Part shown: piece after piece, positions 11,161 through 22,584 of the stretch
Position numbering within the stretch: the first letter of the stretch is position 1
Layout: each line of letters begins with the position of its first letter
From: Metallyticus violacea
Taxonomy: Eukaryota; Arthropoda; Insecta; Mantodea; Metallyticidae
Assembly (NCBI GenBank): GCA_030762175.1
Contig: CM060834.1
Span: forward strand, 28,650,501 to 28,714,500
Length of the DNA stretch: 64,000 nt
Direction: 5' to 3'
Position numbers and translations under genes: made by a program
The notes under the pieces: model-generated
What the model saw: only the letters and a program-made list of their open reading frames with translations
Database searches by the model: none
What the model was told of the DNA's origin: nothing

Positions 11161-13120
11161 TCATCACACAGGAACTGCGTAAACTAAGCGAATTCCTCAG
11201 CAACTAGAATAACTTTAAAAATGAATAAGAAATCCAAATTAGGCCTTATTAATTAATGAAATTAAACAAGTTGTGACCTGTGGCACTTGGGAACAAAATT
11301 AGAATTCTTGCAATCTACAAATATCACAAAAGAGAAACCACATTTTTTGAAGCGTTTATATTATACTGAGATTAAACAACAAAAATTAATTATTAATTAA
11401 ATGAAACATATGACCATTGATAGACAAAGCTATACTGTGTGAGTATTTTTAAATGGAGTCACGTTTATCAAATAAGCCCTTGATGTCATATTTACATTCA
11501 CTAACATAGGAAAAAACAAAACAATAAACAACAGAAAGTTTCCAGGTACATTCTGCATTTAAGATGTTCATGTGTTTCAATAAAACAAAAACATGATACT
11601 ATTTAAAACAATTGCAATGTACTAAGCAAATACACAGAATCAGCAAAGAACAATCGAAAGTTTCATCGATTTTCAATGGCAATGAAATTTTGTTTAAATG
11701 TTATTATATTAAAACATGTAGCTCAAACTTTTTTGAAGGTTATTACAGAGCACTTTTACATAAAAATATAATTCTCAAACACATATTAAATTGATATTTC
11801 ACATTTGCTCTCTTCACGACGATACTTTTGTTAAATGTAAAATATATGCATCGTTATACATAGAGTTTATATGCTTAACTAGTTTGTCCGTTTATTTTAA
11901 AACAATAGAGAGAAAATTAAACACAAGGACACCTTTTAAATTTCGGTTTTCAAGTACATCATTGCTCCTAAAGTTCCCATTCCCTATTTTTCAGATACTA
12001 TTTTTCTTATTTTATTTAAATGGTACATACCGAATTTTGTTGTAAAGAAACAAATACTGGTGCCGCTAGAGCGATTTTTAAATGTTTGGATTCAGGTAAA
12101 CACCCGCTCTTAATGACCCGATTTCTACCATTATCAGGAATTGTTTTACTTGTTGTATTTAAATTATATGTACGGAGTTTTGTTGAAAAAAAATATTGTT
12201 GCCGCTAGAGTAATTTTTAAATATTGGATTTCAGGTAAACCACCACACCTAATAATTTGATTCCACTGATTTTCAGAAACTTTTGTTCCTGTTTTATTTT
12301 AATGGTTTGTATCGAGTTTCATTGAAAAAGAACAAAAATACCGCCTGCTAGAGTAATTTTTAAATTTCGCTTGTTTATCCATGCTTAAATTTCGGTTTTC
12401 AGTTATACCCCATCTTCTAATAGCGCGAAATCCCTAATTTTCAGAAAATATTTTTCTTATTTTATTTAATTGGTATTTACCGAATTTTGTTGTGAAAAAG
12501 CAAATATTTGTGCCGCTAGAGCCTTTTAAATGTTGAGTGTTAGATAACCCCCCATTCCTATTAACTTAGTTCACTGATTTTTAGATACCCCACTCCAATG
12601 GCCCCGATTGTCCTGATTTTCAGAAACTATTTTTAATCAATGTATTTTCATGAAACATACCGAATTTCGTTGATAAAAATTTGTGGTTGCCTGAGTTTTT
12701 TTTTTTTTATTTATTTATTTTAAGCTTTCGCTTAAGGCTAACCCCACCCCCATTGATTAAATTTTGCTGGTTAATGAACTCAATGAATCGTTTGTTCATT
12801 TATGGGTATACGCGAAGATAAAAAAGCGAGATCTATAAAGCTTTAACAGATACACACATACATGTGGGTTTTTTTTTTTTTTTTTTTTTTCCCTTTTCAT
12901 TTTCGGTACCTAGATGGCAGGCTCGATGGACATAATTCATTGTACTTATTTCTGCAATTATAGACAAATAACGTTAATTATTAATTCACTGTAATAACAG
13001 ATTTACACAATCAATTGTTCTAACCTCCGCCGTTATTGGAGCCGTCAACGGTTTATTGGAAAAGTCAAAAATCGTTTCATGGGCACCAACGCAAAATTCT
13101 TTGGGAATTCGTTAAAATGG
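11161..13120 (+). repeat. Dispersed structured repeat, copy B (longest complete copy)
   Basis: The copy begins near 'aactgcgtaaactaagcgaattcc', a start shared with copies C and D. It continues through the leader ('gacaaagctatactgtgt', 'ggttattacagagcac') and reaches an array of about six 140-bp units at 11,940-12,760. It ends in the conserved tail 'aaaaatcgtttcatgggcac'...'ggaattcgttaaaa'. A T-run at 12,868-12,890 lies where copy E has (GT)n. The start and tail both contain an inverted 'agcgaattcc'-like decamer, possible short inverted ends. Confidence 0.75.
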
Positions 13121-13984
13121 AGAAAATGAAAGAAGAAAAACGAATTCTTCTGTTTCGTTTAAAATATACGTATCGTGTAAAGTAATGTTTGAATACAATT
13201 CCAGTTTTAACATTTCTGAAAATAGCAGCAGATGGCAGTTAAATGAGTTCTTTCCTATAACTTTTATAAAAAATGTGCTCATTTATTATTATATAATACT
13301 ATATATTATATTTTCAACTTTTGCTGCATTTAAATAGGCTACGAAATCCATAATTGTAAACGATTTAAGGGTCAGAGATCAGGTTTCTAAGGTCAAAGAC
13401 CATGATGCAACTAAAGGCCAAGGTAGGGTCAATAGCAAATAAAATATCAATTATTTTCTTCTGACGTAAACTAAGATTAAGACATGAAGTACAAGCACAT
13501 GAAAATGCCGCGCAAATATAATATTTTGGCGCAAAACACTGTACTTAAAATGCCAAAATCCGAGCTTTCAATGCTGAATAAAGAATCGGCCCTTAGTCAT
13601 TTGAAAAAAATTGCAACTGTTGTTAATGTAAGTTGTTGTTTTAATTGATTAATATTTAGAAAGAACGAAACTCATACTAAGTTTTTTTTCAGATAAATGT
13701 TAATTAAAAGTTTCATTTCCATAAACTATTATCTGCAATTATGCTATTAATTTTTTTCTGCATGAAGATATTCTTTTTGCTCTTCAGTAATTGAGTTATA
13801 AAGTAATATGTTTCTCTTAATTCACATTTTAAACGCACAACCATTTAATATGAAATGAAAGTGAAAAATGTTTCAGTAATTATTTATGGTTGGAATATTA
13901 TCACACCCTTAGGGATGAATGAACATTCAGGAAGTAAGAGTGATACATATCCGCTATATAGTCCTCTTGTCTTTTCAAGCAAGT
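13121..13984. other. AT-rich spacer, nothing recognised
   Basis: A short stretch at 13,370-13,440 has several aggtca/gggtca-like hexamers, with no further support for a regulatory role. Confidence 0.35.
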
Positions 13985-14525
13985 ATCCCAGTGCGTCACA
14001 AAGTTATGGATACCCTGATTGAAGAATGTCTATGGTTGACTGTGGAACCAATCTTCAAAGAAACAGATTCCCTTCTGCTTGATAACGTAACAGATACTCC
14101 ATGCAAGCACTCATTAGCCGTGCCTTCTGCTGCTCAGAAAGATCCTTGGGGACCCACTGCGCGCAAACCTTGTGGTATCCCAAACGTCGATGGAGAATGT
14201 TGTGAACAGTCATTTTACACAATAACAATTTTTGTGCAATCTTTCGGGAGGTAATTCAGCGATTCTCCCTTATAAGGTTGTCAACTGTTGCAATTGGTTC
14301 CTCGTGATCGTTAAGTGAGCTTGACCAGGTTTAGGCATGTCCTCAGTGCGTTGATGCCGTCACAAATTCACCACAGCAACTGCCCTGCGTGACAGACACG
14401 TATTCCCATACACATTGCTCATACGACGATTCATTTTGGCCCCACTAACACCGTCTGCCTTCAAAATTTGAATTACTGCTCGTTGGGCCCCTTTGGACGA
14501 ATTCCTGTTGTGAATTTATTCAATA
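13985..14525 (-). pseudogene. Mariner-like transposase, N-terminal fragment
   Basis: The minus-strand translation, spread over frameshifts, gives AQRAVIQILKADGVSGAKMN, then MSNVYGN, PKPGQAHLTI, a helix-turn-helix stretch ENRRI-like to KMTVHNI, then LGYHKVCAQWVPKDLSEQQK. The last is the hallmark 'LGYRKVCARWVPKxLTxEQK' of mariner transposases, which bind element ends and cut DNA with a DDE/D nuclease. The catalytic domain beyond that point is missing or unrecognisable, and there are several stops. It is unrelated in position to the TIR element just to the right. The plus-strand 111-codon frame here is its shadow. Confidence 0.8.
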
Positions 14526-14659
14526 CAACGTGTATGAAAACAACACACTGCGCCGTCAGACTCACCAACTACCAGAGCTAGTACAAAGAGTTCTGCGTAG
14601 ATAAGCAACGGGAAAAGTTTTACTTTCGTTTGGACAACCATTATATATGTAAACAGCAT

Positions 14660-15352
14660 ATATATACTTTTAGGGATGACAAAGAAGGGCAAATCTATCA
14701 ATTTGAGATCAGGAAACCTTGTCCGAAAACGGCGGAGTTGAAAGTTATAAGCCAACATTGTTGTGGGATACCATGTAACAATGGAATACGAGAACCTAAG
14801 AATCATTGTTTATGTACTTGCTAACCGAACCAACATGTAGGCGTGCATCATGAGGGGTGGGGACAAAAAATGCCATTATTGCAATGCAGATGGCGTGATG
14901 TGTATTTGACATGGTGATGCTGGATGTGGAGGTCTGTAGACTGCAGTGTGTGTTACCAGTTTAAGTGCGTCAGACGTTTCCTGAAAGGTGGATGGGAAGA
15001 GGAGACCGTGTTTCGTGGCACTCGTTCACCTGATCTGACCCCACTTGATTACTTCTTGTGGAGTTATGTGGAAAATCTTGTGTAGGAGATACGGGACGAG
15101 ATTGAAGATCTCCTGTCGAGTTCTCACTGCCTTTGTTCCAAAGGGAAGATGTCATACCTGCAATGAAGCTGACCCCACTTTGAACCTCTGTTGTGAATGT
15201 AACACATTGTGAAAGTATTACAGATAAATAAAGGTATGATATCTACACACAACAAATTTCGCTTGTAGCTTTCTACTCCGTCATTTCCATGCCGTAGTTC
15301 CTGATTTCAAATTGATTTGCCCTTCTCTATCATCCCTGAAAGTTTGTAACAT
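14660..15352 (+). mobile_element. Internally deleted mariner/IS630-like element with ~105-bp TIRs
   Basis: The left TIR, about 14,662-14,770, and the right TIR, about 15,240-15,350, align as inverted repeats. Read inward they share 'actttNaggatgN-like' text, for example cttttagggatgacaaag (left) and ctttcagggatgatagag (right), followed by 'aagggcaaat', 'caatttga' and 'atcagga'. The interior holds only the C-terminal part of a transposase, so the element is a non-autonomous deletion derivative. A TA-rich target context is compatible with the superfamily but no exact duplication was established. Confidence 0.75.
14960..15165 (+). pseudogene. Transposase C-terminal fragment inside the 14.66-kb element
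   Basis: Across frameshifts the plus strand reads VRRFL, RWMGRGDRVSW, then RGTRSPDLTPLDYFLWSYVE. This is the catalytic-core segment 'W(P)xRSPDLTPLDFFLWGxxK' of IS630/mariner-type transposases, with the Asp of the motif retained. A stop follows at NLV*. All of the DNA-binding domain and the first catalytic Asp are missing. Confidence 0.75.
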
Positions 15353-15904
15353 CAACTCGGAAATACCCGGTATACATATAATTCTTTTTATTAATTTGAT
15401 TATATATTTTCTTCTCTGAAACGAAAATGGTATCCTCTTCTTTTCCACTAGTTTTCCTTTCTATTCCCTTCTTAGTTGTTGATTCTAAACAGTAACTATC
15501 CGGCTAATATGTTGCTTTTGCTGCATTTATTAGTATTATTTTTTTTATTTTGTTACTTTGAGTGAACATTGCTGTTTATTATAACGCAAACTTCGGATTT
15601 CCTTTGGTTTCTATCTCCCAAGACTATTGGGACCCTGTGTTCGTTTTTTCTCAGCTCAATGATTTGAAAGCATTTCGTCCAGCACGAATAGCAAGTTTTG
15701 GAGAGCCCGTACGATTGCTATTTCACTGTTCTCTCGCGATAATATTTAGAATCCTGTTGGTATTGCTATCGTATTCTTCGACGAGACCTACTTTGATCAT
15801 TATGAGGAAATATAAAATAAGTTGAATGCTTTCTTGCTGTTAGAAATTTAAATTGCCCACAGAAGATAGAGCACAGATGTTTGTGTAATGAATGATCCAG
15901 CTGG
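15353..15904. other. Spacer, nothing recognised
   Basis: The 87-codon plus-strand frame at 15,562-15,825 has no family features. Confidence 0.35.
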
Positions 15905-16150
15905 AACTTGAAGTTGTGTCACAAGATCCTGTTGTGTCTCCACGGTAATCTCGTGCACCAGCGTTTGCAAGTACCCCAGAAAAAGAAACGCATGGTGTCA
16001 GGGCAGGTGCGAGAGGGGGCCAGACTATTGAGCCTCCATCTCCAACTCATCTGTTGCCAAAAGTCTCATTCAAACGACGGTGTATCTCATGATGGAAGTG
16101 TGCTGGAACGCCATCATGCTGGAACCACAAGACACGACGGATTTCCACAC
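15905..16150 (-). pseudogene. Mariner-like transposase, catalytic fragment
   Basis: The minus strand from 16,150 reads VEIRRVLWFQHDGVPAHFHH, which contains the FQHDGAPAH catalytic-Asp motif. RRLNETFGN follows, then after frameshifts text matching LxTLVHEITVETQQDLVTQL, as in the transposase C-terminus. Stops and at least two frameshifts make it dead. The upstream part of the gene is cut off exactly where a SINE sits (16,151-16,422). Confidence 0.75.
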
Positions 16151-16422
16151 CGCCACGGGTGGCCAAGGTCGTTAAGGCGCGGACTTGTGAGCGGGAGATC
16201 TGGGGTTTGGTTCCCGCCAGGATAGTCCTCCCTTACTGAGGTTTTTTCCAGGTTTTCCTCAGTTCTCATAAATGCTGGAGAGGTACCCTAAAGAAAACGT
16301 ACCTGGAACGTTTCTTTAAAAAACCCTTTCCCAATTTATCATTTCATCTCATGTATCATTAGTGTTCACCATCTACGATGCCTCAGCAGTAAAAATGGAC
16401 GTTAAACACTATTAAAAAATTC
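16151..16422 (+). mobile_element. tRNA-derived SINE, family B, inserted at a mariner relic
   Basis: The tRNA-Ser/Leu-like head has ggtggccaaggtcgttaagg (A-box) and tctggggtttggttcccgcc (B-box, one change from GGTTCGAATCC). The body has ctgaggttttttccagg and the end cgttaaacactattaaaa. It abuts the transposase fragment on the left. Flanks 'atttcca' and 'aattcca' may be an eroded target duplication. Confidence 0.85.
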
Positions 16423-17836
16423 CAAAGGCAACTCTGCCGGCTACTCGGGTGGCTGTGGGACATGGTGAAGGACTGCTGTGCATCACGTAACAGCTGGCGT
16501 CTAATGGTTTGTTTACCTACAGTCATTCCCCTCCTTTCGGAGGCTCTAGCTCGTAAACAAAGCGTTCCTGTATCGGTTTATTAACAATATATGATATCCA
16601 TCTACCTACCACTGTGCCTTGTAACATATTTTCACCCAATATAACCACAGTGTTATGACTTTAGTACATTGCCAATTCTTCTGATATTGAGATTTCTCTA
16701 AAGAACGAAATAGGCTGTTTCAGTTATAGAAACTTTAAATGTAATATTCATCGGCATTGTGCGGTTCCCATGGCCGGCATTGACTAATACATTCATCGGT
16801 AGCAAAATTGCCGCGTTACGGTTAAAGGAACACCACCAAACGACAGGGTCCTCAGCTGCGCCGGAGATGGAGTCAGCCCGCCTACCTCCTTGGTCTGGTA
16901 CCGATAACATCTGGATATGCGTGCGGGTGTGGTAAGGTCCCCCTGTGTACATTACATACATGTGCCGGATATTTCAAGGTCCTTCCCTCCCTTCCTCTCT
17001 ACTTCTCTTTTTCTTTTCCTTTCTTACACGCCTAACCTTCCCTCATTTCGACTTTCCTTTTCCGATATCCATCGCTCTGCACTAGGGGCCGATTTTATTT
17101 TGATTTGTTGGGAGCCGGTGATTGATTTGTATGCACTATATAACAACGTTGAAGTCATTAATGATCATGAAAATGATTAATGGAACGATTGTATGGGGAA
17201 TGTAACGGGAAATTGAAAAACAAAATGGGTGTGCATGAGTAGATATTTTTTCACATGTCTGTTATACTGCAAGGAGCACAATTGCTCTCTGTCAATTCAA
17301 CAATCCATTTTTAATTTTTCCCTTAAGGTTGTTACCTTACCTGACAGTTCTGAACGAACAATTCACCTATTACGTCATATTTATTTCCACAAATGCTTGA
17401 TTGAAATAAAGATTAAGCTTGATGGCCTTTGGTTGGTTGTCATGGATATTTATATCACCAGGTATATGGTGCTGCAAAAGGCATCTAATCGACGTGCAGA
17501 ATAAACGTCTACTCAACTTTCTAGGGAAGTAATCAAAGTGAATGAGGTGATTTAAATAAGCCACCGTTTCAATCAATAGGCTGGTGGTGGCTCAGTTTGC
17601 TCTGGAATCACATATTTATTCATTATAAATTACTATACTATACCCTTTGAATGCCAGAGACAGCAGTTTACAAGCTGTGCACTGCGTAACTCGGCGGTTC
17701 ATGAAACATTAGAGTAATGTTAACAGCATTCATTTTTGAATGTATAGACATAAACAATTAATTACGAGGTAACAAAATATTATACAAATTTATGATACAT
17801 ATTTACTAAGGTGAAATGAAATATGAGAAAATAAAA
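16423..17836. other. Spacer, nothing firmly recognised
   Basis: 16,425-16,560 may be the eroded remainder of the mariner copy split by the SINE, but no motif survives. Open frames at 16,698-16,961 and 16,917-17,180 overlap on opposite strands and match nothing I know. Confidence 0.3.
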
Positions 17837-18210
17837 GGGCATCACTCAGGACCTGCGTAAACTAAGCCAGTGCTTGGCCAAGTTGAATAAATTTAAAACA
17901 ATATAAAATCCACATTAGGCATTAATTAATGAAAATAAATAAATAAATTATGTCATTACTATGTGGTATTATGGGAAAAAATAGAGTTTTTTCATACATA
18001 TTACAAAAGAGAGACCATATTTTTATAATAATAATAATTATTATAATTAAATCATAAATATTAATGTGTACTATTAATCAAATGAAATATATGACCACAG
18101 ATAGACAAAATTATACTGTGTGGATATTTTTAAATATAACCAGTTTATGAACTAATCCTTGATAGCTGTACATGCACTAAAATAGTGAGAAACAAATTGC
18201 GGGTTCCAAA
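17837..18210 (+). repeat. Dispersed structured repeat, copy C (5' part only)
   Basis: It starts with gggcatcactcaggacctgc and 'gtaaactaag', then matches the leader of copies B and D through 'aaatgaaatatatgaccaca' and 'gtgtggatatttttaaat'. It breaks off near 18,210, before the tandem array. Confidence 0.7.
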
Positions 18211-18935
18211 GCCTCGTCATTTTTGGAAGGTTAAATATCCAAATGTCCAATTGTGCCTTTTTAGTTCCATATCTGCGTATTGGGTATCTAGTTGTATTAG
18301 TAGTGTAATTTATTGGACAAACGAGTCATATTTATAGATTTGGTGCAGTTTCGAAATTAAATAATTCTTCCTGGGACTCCAAAAATACAAATTTGCAGAC
18401 TTACTTTATTAAATATCTCCACAGCCTTAATGTAGATTTGAAAATGCAAGCTCTCCCCTGGGAGCACTAAATGGCGACTTTTGGGTTATACTTTAGTGGA
18501 TATCTCCTCAATAGCAATGCAGATATTCCATTTTTATCATATTCAGAATGCTCGGTTATAGCGCCTTCTTTACTTCTGTTTTACTGTGTTTTTAAGCTCG
18601 ATAAGGCCCCAAATTTCCTGAATGTTTGTTTTTGTTACGCTCTTACTAGTTCAACGTTCGTAAATTTTAATTATCCACAGTTTCTCTTTCTCCTGTAAAG
18701 CTTTTCCACTCACACACTCAGACGTGATTACCAAACTTTACTGTTAATCTTAATAAAATTTCAGTTTATTTTTCGTTTTGCCTGCCAAAATAACTCATTA
18801 TAATACGTTGCGAAATCAACGAGTGTACATCTTGCTCAGACATGATGCTATGGGAAGCGAACCGGTTTCCTGAAACGCCCACACGTAATAACTCAATGGC
18901 GCATCTCGTCCCGTAAATCAAAATTCCTGGTTATA
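18211..18935. other. Spacer, nothing recognised
   Basis: An open plus-strand frame at 18,471-18,698 is hydrophobic because of T-rich sequence and is not supported as a gene. Confidence 0.35.
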
Positions 18936-19843
18936 CAGTGTGTCCGGTAGAATCACTGCCAGTAAGGAATGAGAATGTCTCCTCACTCAGTTAAGTTAGA
19001 AATATGATTTTCACTTTATCTTGTATAGAAACGCTCCAATTTTTTAACAATAAAAATTGCGACGCTAGTGCGCCTGCGCGTGATATGACAACACACAGAG
19101 TTTTGTGAAATGGCATAATCACAAATCAAAGCACCCAACACGTTAGCTTTAGGACTATCACGTTCATATTCCATTAGGACAAGTGGGTTTCCTTCTCCCC
19201 ATGCTCTACAGTTATGCCGGTACACTTTACCACACGTGTGAAAGGTGGGTTTATCTGAGAATGCGACATGGTTGAGAAACTGGGCCCGTCTGGATTTGTC
19301 ATTTATTGCAGCTTCTGCACAGTTTGGATTATGTATGCTCTAAGTCGCAATCTTTTAAGCAAATTATCGTGACAAGTAGACTTTGGAATACCCAGATCTG
19401 AAGTGGTCCATCTAATTGATTTTTGCGAGCTGCACTGAGATGCTTGCCTGATTTCTTCATTAGCTGCAGACACTGTTTTCTAGCCGTTTCCCTTCTTTCT
19501 TAACACAGAACCTGTTTCTAACAGCTGATTATGACATTTCACAATGGTATAACACTCTGGAGCATTTGCACCACGTTCCTGCCGGAATTTTCTTTGCACT
19601 GCAACTAGGTACCTTAATTCCGCTAGCCAATAATAACATTTCACGTTCTGCTTAACTGTGAATTCCGCCATTTTAACTCTACGTGTTGTCATACCACACG
19701 CAGGCGGCGCACTGGCGCCACAATTTTCATTGTTACAAAACTTGGAGAGTTTTTGCACAAATTAATAATAAAATCATATTTCTTACTTAACCGAGTGATA
19801 AGATTTTCACACTTCTTATGAAGTGATTTTACCAGACACGCTG
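18936..19843 (-). mobile_element. 908-bp DNA transposon with ~168-bp TIRs and TA target site
   Basis: The ends are cagtgtgtccggtagaatca (left) and, reverse-complemented, cagcgtgtctggtaaaatca (right), each flanked by TA (18,934-18,935 and 19,844-19,845). The inverted repeats extend about 168 bp inward (to about 19,105 and from about 19,675), sharing 'gttaagt', 'agaaatatgatttt', 'gtgcgcc' and 'tatgacaacac'. The interior holds a transposase missing its second half. TA target use, long TIRs and the encoded protein place it in the Tc1/mariner/IS630 superfamily. Confidence 0.9.
19110..19671 (-). pseudogene. Transposase with DUF4817-type helix-turn-helix, internally deleted
   Basis: The family-like start is the ATG at 19,671 (MAEFTVKQNVKCYYWLAELR), just inside the right TIR; an open frame extends further upstream into the TIR. 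Next come VAVQRKFRQERGANAPECYT and LLETGSVLRKKGNG, the insect transposon HTH domain called DUF4817. After a stop come SIRWTTSDLGIPKST and then a DDE start resembling FSDEATFH, here PPFT followed by VVKCTGITVEHGEKE/RHNCRAWGEGNP in another frame. The sequence then runs into the left TIR, so the second catalytic Asp and the final acidic residue are gone. Several stops add to the damage. Confidence 0.85.
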
Positions 19844-19845
19844 TA

Positions 19846-20334
19846 TTTTATTCACATCCGCATTTGTACAGTGGAGAGAAGCCGCAATAAAATGACTTGT
19901 GCAATTGCAACAAGTGTAGTATGTTCTTTTTTCAGGAGAATACTTCAAGCCACAAGTCTTGCGTTGCAATAGTTACCAGGGTTTGAACTGCTGGAATACT
20001 TTGCTTATTCCAGCAACTTCCGGCTATGCCCTTCTTCCAGGAAACCTTAGAAGTGCATTCGGTCTTCAAGCAGAGCATGTTTAAAAGTGAGACAAAAACA
20101 AAACAGACGAGGTTAGGGAAATGGGGATTTTAAAAGTTTATTCCCATCAGATCATTAAGTCACGAAAATGTCTTTCTCGTCTTTTCCTTCAGTTTTTGGG
20201 TCGTCTTTTGGTATAATTAGTACCCATCCCACTATTTTTAAACCCATTTAAGAGCAGTATTTTGCGAATTGTTGAGCTTCGTGTTTTAAATGCTGTGAAG
20301 CTTGGATGTTTGTTTTTAAATACGAGATCTCTTA
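19846..20334. other. Spacer, nothing recognised
   Basis: No motif or repeat shared with the window was found. Confidence 0.35.
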
Positions 20335-21524
20335 GGACCATTTGTATAAAAAGTTAACTTGAGTTTAGGACTTAAAATTAACCTCCAGTTAGGCTTAACT
20401 GGGAAATGTTGGCTGTATAAACAATAAAACATTAATCTAAGATTATTTCGTGTTAACCTAAATTAAATCTAACTCGCGAAATTTCTCAAGCTAAGGTACT
20501 AACTAGGGTTTGGTAATTGTAAAACACTTCTCAGAAAACAGAAGCACAACAACTTCAGTTATTAATAAAATTATTAATTATTAATTTCGTGTAAACAAAT
20601 TTCTTCAATACTTCATTCTCCATTTCTGCGAAAATAATAACAGACAGGTATCGTTCAATTGCACGTTATGTTTGGTTAACCTTACAAGCTGTATATTATA
20701 CATATTTCTGATTTCCGACATTATCCGAGGCTGAATTTTACCATGTTCCTCGTTATTCCTAGAAGCGAATAACAAAAATTCAAAATGCAATTTCGCTTAG
20801 CAAAAGATGTCGAAGAACTGGAACAGATATTACGTCCCCGATTACAATCACAAACTAAGCGAAATCATGCTTTGAATTCGATGTTACTTTAAGGTTCTAT
20901 GATACAGGAAACTTCTGGGGGTATATTCTAAGTGGAGAAAGGAACGGCTAGCAGAACCAACCATAAAGTTACTAGAGCTCTTAGACGTCAGTTCATTAAA
21001 ATATCAACCGAGGAGGGTGATGTAAAGAAATTGATGCTAGGCTTATATAACAGTCACAACTTTCCTGGAGTTTTAGGTGCTAAAGATTGCACACATGCCC
21101 ATTATATAATCTGGGGGTAATAATGCAGAAGTCTTCAGAATAGAATCAATGTACTCTTTGGCTATTTCTCCCTGAACACGCCCTTTATCCTTATTTTAGA
21201 TCGAATATATGTTTTTAGTTTCTCCCTACTATTTCGGCACCATACTAGGTAATAGTAACCTTCTCGCGTTTGCTAAAATTTGCCGCTCGCATTCGCTTTT
21301 ACTTATATTAAGGAAAGGAGGGGAAATGTCTGGGAGGTAGAAAAACTGACTAATTATCGCTTTTCTCAGGTTTGAGCTGTTGGACATCACCCCGCTCTAA
21401 ACAGGAATTTCTCTGTTATTTCGTGATGGTTATTGCATGTTATTTTTATGCCACAGAAATGGTGACTAACCTCTAGTTACTTTTTAAATCACAGTTAAAT
21501 GTAATCTCGGTTAACAACTGGCCC
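20335..21524 (+). mobile_element. PIF/Harbinger-like DNA transposon, degenerate
   Basis: The left end is ggaccatttgtataaaaagt. The right end, reverse-complemented, is gggccagttgttaaccgaga. The first 11 bp agree at 9 positions, and both ends are flanked by TTA/TAA, the TWA target preference of Harbinger elements. The interior carries a Harbinger transposase relic in plus orientation. About 1.19 kb is shorter than autonomous elements, which also carry a Myb-like second gene; none was found here. Confidence 0.65.
20784..21175 (+). pseudogene. PIF/Harbinger transposase (HARBI1-type nuclease) relic
   Basis: The plus strand reads FRLAKDVEELEQILRPRL, TKRNHALNS, then (after a stop) GTASRTNHKVTRALRRQFIK, TEEGDVKKLMLGLYNSHNF and PGVLGAKDCTHAHYI. 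A weak GYFSLN follows. The order matches Harbinger nucleases: 'RFRL', 'TxRNxALS', 'STVSRxIxxVxxAL', 'FPxxxEE', 'FPGVIGAIDCTH', 'FxNRKGYFSLN'. The catalytic Asp of the DCTH box is kept. Stops in the first third and loss of the C-terminal catalytic region make it non-functional. Confidence 0.85.
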
Positions 21525-22489
21525 TAAATGGTACTACCACCTAAATGTATATGTGAGTCACTTGAGGGAATAAAATAAATATAAAAAGGAATTTATTATT
21601 TTATGCATTTATTTTCTGCCCCATGTAGCTTCCAACTGCCCTGTTTAAAAATGTGTAATTCAGAATACGTCTTAACGTTTTATGGAAGCGATTCTTCTCC
21701 GAATATATTTTTGGTAGGGGTCAGAAATTAACCTACACTGTAAAAATGTTACATTGCAGAGCATAAGGCAATTCCGTAACGGACCGTCATGTTTTGTGCC
21801 CTTAAAATTGGCGGAATAATCTCATGCAATACAGATGACCCTGGCAAGTGTGGTTGACAGCAGTGACGCACTCCTAGCGTGCGTGCCGGCCTCTCCTTGG
21901 GGCCAACCTTCAACCTCTCGTCAAGTCCAGACATGCAAACGGAAATCTCCGGATGTGCGAATAAACTCCAGAGTTTTTTTGTTTGTTAAAGTCTTTCGCC
22001 TTATTAACTGCTGCGCCGCCTCCAGCCTCCATACAATGCTCTCTGTGTTATATAAATCACACACATGCCTGTTCAAGAACAGTATACAGCTTTGTAACCT
22101 AACCTAAGTGCCGCTTTCCAAGTATCAAAGTTATCTGAAAGCAAACTCAAATAGTGCAGTGTTCCTAATCGTGAAATGTTCAGCAAATTCAACAGAAAAG
22201 CTTTGTGTTTATTGTTTTATTGTAGGATTTATTTAGGTTTAGAGATTCTTTTTATTATGGAGTATATGTCATGCACACTTTTTAAACAATATTGTTTAAT
22301 TCCTCAGAAATGAGAATTTAATAGTAAAGAAAAAATACGACGGCGCTGCAAATAAAAAAAGGAGAAAACAGTAAGAAAACGGTTGGTAAAATGTTATTTT
22401 ATTTCTCAACGTGATCTCCCAAATACGCAATAAACTCGGTGACGACCTGCTTATATGATGCGAATATATTTCCTTATACACGGCAATGT
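21525..22489. other. Spacer with a GC-richer patch at ~21,760-22,110
   Basis: The patch holds overlapping open frames on both strands (61 codons minus, 90 plus) with no recognised motif. It may be an eroded repeat. Confidence 0.3.
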
Positions 22490-22503
22490 CATTATTATTG
22501 TTG

Positions 22504-22582
<79 letters not shown>
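22490..22582. repeat. (TTA)n microsatellite
   Basis: About 90 bp, starting with a short (TTG)n. The poly-Tyr frame over it is spurious. Confidence 0.97.

Positions 22583-22584
<2 letters not shown>

Noticed and set aside
13370..13440. Nuclear-receptor response-element cluster (aggtca-like hexamers)
   Set aside because: Spacing and orientation are irregular, and such hexamers are common in simple AT/AGG text.
13919..14254. 111-codon plus-strand ORF
   Set aside because: It is antisense to the mariner N-terminal fragment, whose motifs (LGYHKVCAQWVPKDL) are clear on the other strand.
15908..16225. 105-codon plus-strand ORF
   Set aside because: Antisense of a transposase fragment running into a SINE.
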